Shown: in pieces, positions 55,862-64,000 of the stretch
Position numbering within the stretch: the first letter of the stretch is position 1
How the letters are laid out: the number at the start of each line of letters is the position of its first letter
DNA from: Pseudisothecium myosuroides
Lineage: Eukaryota; Streptophyta; Bryopsida; Hypnales; Lembophyllaceae
Direction of reading: 5' to 3'
DNA: 64,000 bases
Assembly (NCBI GenBank): GCA_951799445.1
Contig: OX637293.1
Coordinates: forward strand, 15,686,001 to 15,750,000
Translations under genes and position numbers: made by a program
The notes under the pieces: generated by a model
Database searches by the model: none
Told to the model about the DNA's origin: nothing
Seen by the model: the letters and a program-made list of their open reading frames with translations, nothing else

Positions 55862-57090
55862 GCAAGGTCAACAACTTTGTTCTTGGTACAATTTGCAAGA
55901 CCTTGAAAAGAAGAAATATCAACACTTACAAACATTAATAGTTTTATATGATGAATTGAAATTTGTAAGGATTTAGTGCAAAAGTTTGAATAGTATCAGA
56001 ACCCTTCAACTAATGAATTTGAGATGAATGTGGACAAATAGTACGTACATTTGGATGAAAGTTGGATAAAAAAGAGATGAAAATGGATAAAAGTTGGGTG
56101 ACTAGGATGAAAATTACAATATTTGAGATATTATTAAATAGTGTAGATTGCATTAAATTGGTTTTATCTAAAACACTATGAATTTCCAGTATGTCTCACA
56201 TTTTTCCATCATTCCAACATCATTAATGCAAGTTGGACCAAAATGTCCCAGAGGTAGCAAGAAGCCGAGAAACATTTGATCTTGTGGAACAATTATTTGG
56301 GCCTAAGAGGTCTACACCTCAATTACTGTTAGTATTCACAACCTATGCTTAATCATTTGTTTTGGTTGTAAAAACAACCCTCCTACCAAGGACAAGGTCC
56401 AAATATTTTTGTTGTAACTCTTACTCGTAGTAACCAACCATAAAGTAACTACACCTAAAAAAGACCCTTTTCTAAAATTGACTCCTATACATTCTTGTCT
56501 AAAGTATACTTTCATTATTTGTTAGAGTCTAGGGTCGGTTTTTAAAACACCTATTTTTAATATTTTGGAATTTATAGTTTAGTCATATGGTGTCCAAAAA
56601 ATGCATTCTTAAAGAATTCATTAGAAGGGATTTGGGGCCAAGAAAGGGCCGTTTTAGGCCTGTTCCCCAATTTGTCCCCATGTTGTGAACAGTGCTATGG
56701 GCTGTCAGAAAATTTTATTTTTCCCAAATCTCATTTTAAGAAAAAAAATTCTTTAAAAAAAAAAAAAATCTGATGTGGCCGAAGTTCGGCCATGTCACCC
56801 TGCTGCGGCGGCACAGTTTCAGCAATTGGGAACTGCGCAAAACTTATAGAGAACTTATGGGAACTCGTGGCCCTTTAGAGGGCCCGAATTCTCTCTAATG
56901 AGTAGAATCTCCTTTTGACCTACCAACAAAAACCCACATATGCTTTTTCAATATAATAATGGGAACCATGTTGAATTGTTTATTTTCTCGATTTTATGTG
57001 TAGTTATCTTATATGTCAAGTAAATCACAAGTAAAAAATTAGTACGAGTTTGTGCTACAATTGAATTAAGGTTCTATTAATTGAATTAAT
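55862..57090. other. Unassigned stretch
   Basis: AT-rich, with a slightly GC-richer part at 56630-56890. No gene or element recognised. Confidence 0.45.
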
Positions 57091-57432
57091 TTGAAGGCTG
57101 CTTTACACTTAGAGGCTAGGCCAATTTGTTGTGTCAGAGGCCTACTATCCTCACTTGAAATTGGACAAAAGGTTGAAATTGGTTCCAACCCCTTTACACC
57201 TAGAGGCTGGGCCAATTTGGTAGAATGAATTTTTTATTCAAAAAAGACATGATCTGACATGGCCTCAGCTCTTTGAATTGGCTGCGCCAAAAATGGGAGG
57301 CCAATTTGGGGCCTTGGGGCCAATGTCAAATTTCAATTAAAAAACTTTTTTTTAATAAAATGTTTTTTTTAAACAAATTAGATCCATCGAATTTTGTGCA
57401 ATCAATCTCAAGGAGAATTGGCCTGGAGTCTA

Positions 57433-57837
57433 AGGTAGAGGCACCTAAATGTGACACTTACTCAAGAGTTGTAGATCTTGAGGGTAGATACAATATGAAA
57501 TGATGTGCGCTTGTTAGGAAATGGTTCAGGAAACCAACAAAATTGGTTTTGTATTTTTTTGAGCTTGTATGAATATAATAGGAATTTGTAGAAACAAGTG
57601 TATAGATGCTTCTATTGTGGACCGTAGACTAACACAAAAGTAGATTAAGAAACATCCAAAAGCAACAGATTGTAAGCTCGTATCACGTTTGTTTTATTGG
57701 CCACCGCAAATCCAGTCCCATCACTATGACACGTTCACATAAATTCACTTGTCACCATTGGGTTCACTTGCACCTCACTTTAGGGCGTATTTTAGGTGTC
57801 ATAGACCGACTTGTGTTACATTTGGGTGCTTCTACCT
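57433..57837. mobile_element. Foldback MITE, AGGTAGA family, copy 4 (long)
   Basis: AGGTAGAGGCACCTAAATGT is mirrored by ACATTTGGGTGCTTCTACCT. TA stands at the left (57431-57432) and CA, a likely mutated TA, at the right. At 405 bp it is longer than its relatives and has a different centre. Copy 1 of the host element (near 48165) shows the unoccupied site. Confidence 0.75.
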
Positions 57838-57998
57838 CAAGTGTAGAGCAGGCCTGCAAAGAGAGAGAGAGAAAGGGGGGGAAGGGGCTGAATTTTTTTA
57901 GGTTTTATTGAATCAACCCGGCTTCTTGGCCTCAAGGCCTTTACATATGGGAGAATTGCCCCCATTATAATCTTATTCTAATGAGTACTAGACTACTA

Positions 57999-58183
57999 CA
58001 GTAGAACCTCTCTAAGTCGATCCCCTCTAAATCAATAAAGCGTTGTCAGGAAGTATTGATTGTCGGTCCCAACTTAACAACATGAACCACATATGAACAT
58101 GATGGCCCTCCCTAATGTAATAACCTCTCTAACTCAATGTGTCAGACCAGTCCCAACTCTATTGACTTAGAGAGGTTCTACTG
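57999..58183. mobile_element. pogo/Emigrant-type MITE
   Basis: CAGTAGAACCTCTCTAAGTC and the mirrored GACTTAGAGAGGTTCTACTG are flanked by TA on both sides (57997-57998, 58184-58185). Ends of the form CAGTARAACCTCTMTAA with a TA duplication are known from pogo-derived MITEs such as Emigrant in Arabidopsis. 185 bp, no coding capacity. Confidence 0.88.
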
Positions 58184-58572
58184 TAGTCGAGGATGGCCAA
58201 AAGGGACTGAAATTTTGTGCAATCGGCCTCAATGAGAATTGGCCCAGGCTCTGGGAGTCTGGGTGTAATAAGGCGGCCCTGAGTATATTCATGTATAATG
58301 AAAGGTGGGCCAATGGTTGCGAGTTCTGGAAGCTTAGTGCCATTCTGTGTATGAAATCAGGGTATGGACCCACATTGACGACATTCTCCATCGCAGCTAG
58401 TATCGTACAGTCCAAGCTCTGCCTGTCCTTCTTCACGACCTTTCCCAAGCTTGCTGCCATAGCCAGACCTCCAGAAGACCAGCCCGCCGGCTGCGGAATG
58501 TCTTCCTGTTGAATACTGGATTGCCATTTACCAGGTCGTCGTCGAGGTTTTTGTTGCTCAAGGCTGATGTTT

Positions 58573-59390
58573 CGTTGCAGGATTCCGAAGTTTTGTTTTC
58601 TTAGACATTCGTCATCGTTTTCTTTTTCAGATACATACAGCGCAAGCAGTCTAAATAACCTTGCCAGGATTGGTCGCTATTTGCGTGCGTGACAATTTCC
58701 ATAGCTGAAGACGTTAAAATTCTCGTTGGAGGAGGAGCTGTTGAAACTAGCGCGCTTGGACCTGTTGAGGTTCTTGTTGAGGCTTATATGTCTTGTTGCG
58801 GGATCCCGAAGTTTTGTCCTTAGAAACACATCATGATCGTTTTCTTCAGGATACATGATCTTTTTCTAGGTCTGGAGAGATAAATCGCAGCGCACGTGCT
58901 CTATGGCCGGTACGTTAGTTTGCCAGGTTTGGTCGCTATTTGCGTTGGATGGCCGGCAATTTCCATAGCTGAAGACTTTGGAGATCGTGCTCGTTGGAAA
59001 AAAGAGCTGGTGAGGCTTATGTCTTGTTGCAGGATGCCGAAGTTTTTTCCTTAGAAACACAGCATGATTGTCTTCTTAAGAATATATTTTCTAGGAGAGA
59101 GAAACGCAGCGCACTCTACGCGAGTTTGTGTGTTACTATGTCGACAATTTCCATAGCTGAAATCTTTGGAGGTCACCAAGCAAGAGGAGCGGTGGAGGTT
59201 CTTATGAGAATTTATCTTTTGATGTCGGATACCGAAGTCTTGTTTACTCAGAAACATGTGATCATTTTCTATTTGAGGTGCAGCGCACACTACGTTAAGT
59301 TAGTTTGCGAAATTTGGTTGTTATTTGCTTGACAAATCCAGAGATTAAGACTTTGGAGATCACTTTGGAAGAGGAGTTGCTCCCAGGCCT
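58573..59390. repeat. Four degenerate tandem units upstream of the RLK gene
   Basis: Units begin near 58573, 58795, 59026 and 59221 with GTTGCAGGATTCCGAAGTTT or a variant. Each continues through a CTTAGAAACA-like block, CGCAGCGCAC (in three units), GTTAGTTTGC-like, TCGCTATTTGCGT-like and CAATTTCCATAGCTGAAGAC (three units). Periods are about 195-230 bases. No frame stays open through the units. Confidence 0.75.
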
Positions 59391-59887
59391 GCTTAGGGCT
59401 GATCTTGAATCTAAAGCTGTGCGCGACAGCGGTTGAGCGGTTTGACCTTCTTTGCCATAGCCTACTGTATTCGTTTCCTGAATATTGACATATTGAAATA
59501 GCTAGAGAATTTAATGAGGAGTGAAATCGAAGGTTTACTAATTTTTTCAGCCTTGAACGAGGGCTATGGGAGTCTACATTGTGCGTACAGAGCTGGAAAT
59601 ATTGTTGAGGTGGCAAGAGAGTTCGACGTAGACGGTGACCTGTGTTGTACTCAGGTATTTCGGTAAAGCATTCTGTTGGTAAATAGGCGGCAGAGAGACT
59701 CTTGGTTGAGAATTCAGATCAACCTTGAAATGGCACGAAGAGGTTCGATGGGAATGCTCATTTCAGGGACGTTATGGAGCTGGTCGTGTCAGCATCGGTA
59801 TCGCTCAAAGCGAGCAACTGCACGATGATGAGGGGCAATTGCAAGGGACGGCCTCTTGATTAGAATTTGCACTCTCGTGAGTCAGAA

Positions 59888-59897
59888 CTATATATAG
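59888..59897 (+). promoter_or_regulatory. Probable TATA box of the RLK gene
   Basis: CTATATATAG lies about 340 bp upstream of the chosen RLK start codon and is followed by no other gene. Transcription would then start near 59925. Confidence 0.5.
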
Positions 59898-59993
59898 TGG
59901 CGATTATTGAGTTGAAGCACACTGTGTGTCTTCATCAAGGGAAGTAATGGAGCTGGATTGGTAGATGACTTGTCCAGCTGGACAAGAACAGAG

Positions 59994-60183
59994 GTAAGTT
60001 TGCACATTGATGCTTGTGATCGATGAATACTTTGATTATCGGCGAATTCTCTCGTACCGGAAAAGAATAGTCCTTGGATCGGTTATTGTGGAAATAGAGA
60101 GTTGAAAATGCCATTTGCGAAGCTTAATGCAAGCAGATTCTGAATCCATTGAGTTTCCGGGATGTGGTTAGGGTTTTTCACAG
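59994..60183 (+). other. Possible 5' UTR intron of the RLK gene
   Basis: CAGAG followed by GTAAGT at 59994 is a near-ideal donor, and TTAGGGTTTTTCACAG ending at 60183 is a good acceptor with a pyrimidine tract. If this intron is removed, ATG 60162 is lost and translation would start at 60231 (or at the out-of-frame ATG 60212). Inferred from sequence only. Confidence 0.4.
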
Positions 60184-60230
60184 ATCAGTGGTTGTCAGTA
60201 AATAGCAGCAGATGCGAGAGAAACCGAGAA

Positions 60231-62949
60231 ATGAACAAGAATGCGCCACAGAGGATGAACGCCATTCAACTCCTGGTGAAGTTGCTAATCTTTTTCAGCC
60301 TATGGCTACGAGCCATACAGCTTGTCGTCTGCCAGCAATCCAGCAACGGGACGCAAGCGACCATCCCCCTCGGAGAAAGCCTCGTTGCAGGCGACCTTAA
60401 CCGCACAGCTTGGGTGTCACTACCAAATGGCAATTTCTCCTTTGGCTTCTATGCCATTGACAGCGGAGAGGCTCAAGCCAGCTACAAGCTTGGCATCTGG
60501 TACACACAGCTGCCAGTACAGACCGTCGTGTGGGGATTGGTGGAAAATGACGGTCCGTTTGGTGCAGGAGCCAAAATCACAATCACCACTAGCGGCAGCC
60601 TTGAGCTTCACAGTTCAGATGCTTCTCAAGGTCTCATATGGTCGAGCAACACAACTGGCCTAGAAGTGAACGGGGCGACCTTGAGCGACTCTGGGAACTT
60701 CATTCTGCTAAACAAAACTGGTGAACATTTATGGCAAACCTGGGATTCTCCTTCTGATACTCTATTGCCAGGGCAGTCGCTACCTCAAGGAAAATTCCTT
60801 ACGGCTTCGGTGACCCCGCACATTTCCAGCGCCGGCGTGAGCCCGTATATACTTTCCTTCAAGGCGGACACAGCTGTATATTTGGTGCTTTACTTTAATC
60901 AGACAACTGTTTACTGGAGCACTGAAGTTGCTGGGGGTACTCAATCAAATGCAAATAGTGTTTACTTTGATGCTTCAGGGGACCTTCAGTTGCGCAATGG
61001 CTCAGGAGTTTCAACTTCGTACCGGAGCAGGGATTACGGGACGGGGCCATTGAGGAGAGTGATTCTGACATCAAGTGGTGATTTGGAAACGTTGAGCTGG
61101 AACGATTCAGCGTCGAGTTGGACAGCAACGTGGGAAGCTTTCCCCAATGAGTGTGAGATTTACGGGTGGTGTGGTAAAAATGGGTTGTGTGCGTATTCGG
61201 AGAAGGGACCAGTTTGCTCGTGTTTGCCAGGTTATGAGCTCATCGACTCCGAAAGCTCGCGACAAGGATGCCGCGTGATGATGGATCTCAACTGCACTGC
61301 AGGACTGAAGATGGTGGTGTTAGAAAACACATTCCTACTGGATTTCAATTCCGACTTCCTCCAGAACAGCGCCAACAGTGAGAGTTGCGCGCTTACATGT
61401 TTGGTCGATGTGAACACCGTGGGCACTTCTTGTGTGGCCTCTACTCTCGAGAATGCTGGCACTGCTTTCTGTAAGTCGAAACGGACACGATTCTTCAGTG
61501 CTTACCGATCGCCGTTCATCGCAGCCCAGAGTTTCGTCAAGCTTTGTATCGATCAGGAAGTGACGCTGGACTCTCTCTCTGGTGGCCCTGATAATTCTCG
61601 AAATTCCAGCCGACTTGTCGTGGCCCTTGCGTGCGTCTCGGCCCTTGCGGGCTTTTTTCTGTTGCTACTAGCGTGGCCGTACCTGAACATGGGCAAGAAA
61701 GTAACGGCACTCGGGCGCAGAGTAAGGCGCCCACCATCCCCAACTTCTGAGTACGTCCCCGGCGCTCCTGTAAGATTACCATTCAGGGCTTTGCAGAAGG
61801 CTACCAAGAATTTCAGTGAGAAGCTCGGGGCCGGGGGATTCGGGACGGTCTATAAAGGTGTGCTTGAAAACGGTACAGTCGTGGCTGTGAAACAACTGGA
61901 GGATGTTGTTGAGCAAGGTAAGCCCCTGCATTGCGTCTTGCCTGCCACTTTTAATCGATTGCTGCGGTTACCTTTGATGCGTTTCGAAGCTCAATGAGAA
62001 TTTCCGTGCTTCAGAATCATTCGTAACCATCAATGCGATGCACCACACATTAACTGCCTTCGAGCTCCGTAATCTGTCCACCACCTGTAGTAATGTCCTC
62101 GCTTAATATGCAGGTGAACGAGAGTTTCGAACTGAGGTTTCGGTGATCGGCAGCACACACCATGTCAATTTGGTCCACCTCCATGGCTATTGCACGGAGA
62201 AAGCGCACAGATTGCTAGTTTACGAGTATCTGAGCAACGGTTCACTCGACCACTATCTGGTGCAAGGAGGTGATGTCTTGACCACCTCGAGCAGCTCAAT
62301 GAGCAGCGGGAGCACGGCTTCTAATGCAATACAACCCCGAACGACATTGGACTGGAAGACACGATTCTGCATCGCCCTCGGAACGGCACGCGGTATCATG
62401 TACTTGCACGAGGAGTGCCGCGAATGTATAGTCCATTGCGACATCAAGCCCGAGAACATCCTTCTGGACGAAAGCTTTTGTCCCAAAGTTTCGGATTTCG
62501 GCTTGGCGAAACTTCTAGGGTTGCGAGGCCGCGAGCGTCACATTACCACCATTCGAGGCACACGGGGCTACCTGGCTCCGGAATGGGGCGCCAATTTGCC
62601 ATTGACTGCCAAGGCAGATGTGTACAGCTATGGCATGGTGCTCCTTGAGCTTGTAGTCGGGAGGAGGGCAGTGGACGCCACGGCAGGCGACTCGGAGCGC
62701 GTTCGGTTTCCGACTTGGGTGTACCGTGACATGATCGCCGGCAGCCTCGTGAAGAACTTCAAAGACCAAGCTCGGAATCTCGGGAATCGGTTGGATCTCA
62801 GCCAATTTGAGAGAACACTTTTCACTGCCTTCTGGTGCATTCAAGATGAACCTTCGGCGCGACCGAGCATGGGAAAAGTTGTGCAAATGCTCGAGGGCAT
62901 TATTTCCGTCGACCCTCCGCCTGAGCCGCTCACAATCCGAAAACTCTAA
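60231..62949 (+). CDS. G-type lectin S-receptor-like serine/threonine kinase (2 exons)
   Basis: Exons 60231-61917 and 62114-62949, joined in phase 1, give 840 aa. Order: signal peptide (hydrophobic core about 11-30), bulb-type lectin domain (about 50-190, ending [15 protein letters not shown]), an EGF-like cysteine block (308-347, [13 protein letters not shown]), a second cysteine-rich PAN-like part (about 355-440), a membrane helix (462-485) and a complete kinase. The kinase has [12 protein letters not shown] at 532, Lys554 in [12 protein letters not shown] with Asp672, DFG at 690 and [10 protein letters not shown]. Cysteine before the catalytic Asp makes it a non-RD kinase, a class often tied to defence and cell-surface sensing. 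A Ser-rich insert ([11 protein letters not shown]) follows kinase subdomain V. It should sit in the plasma membrane with the lectin part outside. ATG 60231 gives the best signal peptide; an in-frame ATG at 60162 would add 23 residues and may lie in a 5' intron. An overlapping frame from ATG 60212 could act as an uORF. Family assignment is firm; ligand unknown. Confidence 0.93.
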
Positions 62950-64000
62950 TTGCAGGTGATCTGGCTCATTTGGTGCAGCATCCATTCAGACTGGTTTCGT
63001 CATGCTCATGGCAATCGGTAGCTTCGATATACGCCTATGTCGATTGCCATTGCAACCAGCTATGATTTGTACGATCAGCGGTACGCAAGATATCAAATTA
63101 CGCCAGAAAAATGATTGGTCATCAATCCATGATTAACGATGTTCATGTCATCTCCTTATTCTAGATGTGAATCCTCGCATTCCAGTGTAACTCTGAATCA
63201 CGTCACTCCAGATCTTCCTCAACCTGCTCAACAAAAGATTGAGGCCGATAGGTGCCCTATCTGACGGAGTGGTTAAAATTCTCTCCTTCAAGAAGTAACG
63301 CAAACGACTATTTGATCCCCAACCATCCAGAGGTCTAAAATTTCTTCGAGTGCAGAGCATTCAATTTTCGTTCCGCAGCGCACCCGAATAGCAATCACCA
63401 ACCAGGAAGACCCCCGCTTTTCGAATCACCAGACAGGAGAGCATTTGTTGGATGAACACCCAATCACTTATAACAGAAGAAAGACGAAAGTCCTGGAGTT
63501 GCACAACTAAGTTATAAATCCTTGGTATGGACGTCACCCTTTGTAATCATCTTGCCAATACATTCTTCCAGCTAATTCCTTGCACCTTGCAAGATGATTC
63601 TAGGGAGTACGTAAGGAATCAATTCAAAGGCACGAGGAGGAATATTCATGAACAGAGTTTCTGTATTATCACTCACATTTGAAACCCTAAATCCTGCCAG
63701 TCAACCCTCGTAGAACTTTCGGTAAATAGTGTAGAACTGTGAGCTCGTGCGTCATCGTACGTTTCCAAATTTCTGTGTGATCTTCGTCTTTATTGAGGTT
63801 GGTCTGTCGCTCTCTCCAGTCTTCCGTAATCTGCACTTGATTTCTGCTGCTCGTAACCCTTGCCGCGGATTTTCGAAGTGAGAATTTCTCTAGTTTCACT
63901 TGGAAGCTCCTTATTTCCATTCATGTATTAGATCTGGTAGTCTAAGAGTTTTAGGTAGCCATCACTTGAATTAGTGCATCGTTTTCTCAATTATCTCCAG
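62950..64000. other. Unassigned stretch downstream of the RLK
   Basis: Contains the presumed RLK 3' UTR. Two minus-strand frames (63360-63148 and 63920-63687) show no domain. No repeat partners within the window. Confidence 0.4.

Larger units (their letters stand above)
57095..58279. mobile_element. AGGCCGC MITE, copy 2 (TGA target site), twice interrupted
   Basis: Starts AGGCTGCTTTACACTTAGAG and ends AAGGCGGCCC, with TGA outside both ends (57092-57094, 58280-58282). It aligns with 47701-48177 except for two inserts: a foldback element at 57433-57837 and a pogo-type MITE at 57999-58183. A purine-rich GA/G tract (57858-57888) lies between them. Confidence 0.78.

Noticed and set aside
60162..60230. 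ATG 60162 as the RLK start
   Set aside because: It places 23 polar residues before the signal peptide and may lie in a 5' UTR intron; kept as an alternative.
61537..62985. Long minus-strand frames under the RLK gene
   Set aside because: Shadows of the coding strand in a GC-richer exon; no independent features.
1..64000. tRNA, rRNA and snoRNA genes
   Set aside because: I looked for T-arm and A/B-box-like patterns by eye and found none convincing; a covariance-model search would be needed to exclude them.

Overview
The window looks like nuclear DNA of a land plant: genes with short GT-AG introns, a plant G-type lectin receptor kinase, a MYC-type bHLH factor, a telomere-like TTTAGGG/CCCTAAA motif, and very AT-rich intergenic DNA full of small non-autonomous DNA transposons. 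A non-seed plant (moss, liverwort or lycophyte) is my guess from the gene types and compact introns, but the sequence does not prove the lineage. I saw no LTR retrotransposon and no usable transposase reading frame.

Layout. 0-5 kb: repeats and unassigned DNA. 5.2-7.1 kb (+): a two-exon gene with an N-terminal SAM domain; its last coding segment is repeated twice more, in decayed form, down to 7.9 kb. 9.8-14.5 kb (-): a nine-exon bHLH transcription factor of 595 aa, whose exon phases all fit. 15.9-58.3 kb: almost gene-free. It holds MITE-like elements of several types, often nested: TTAA-flanked elements of about 0.2-1 kb; TAA-flanked GAGCATC and AGGCCGC elements; TA-flanked foldback elements with AGGTAGA ends; one Stowaway-type and one pogo/Emigrant-type MITE; a 1.1-kb inverted repeat; and several degenerate tandem repeats. 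A doubtful 3' gene end lies near 39.6-39.9 kb (-). 58.6-59.4 kb: a fourfold degenerate tandem repeat. 60.2-62.9 kb (+): an apparently intact G-type lectin receptor-like kinase with one intron and a TATA box about 340 bp upstream of its start codon.

The three good genes show no shared pathway. The RLK would act at the plasma membrane, the bHLH in the nucleus, and the SAM protein is of unknown role.

The most interesting structure is the TTAA-flanked family. Six members carry ends of the type CCCCTAAAGGACC and flanking TTAA (one has TTAG on both sides, one has a mutated right copy). Three insertions can be compared with unoccupied sites in paralogous repeats inside this same window, each holding a single TTAA. 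That is direct evidence for 4-bp TTAA target duplication, the hallmark of piggyBac-type transposition, which as far as I know is not a usual feature of land-plant genomes. Most copies also carry a short hairpin just inside one end.
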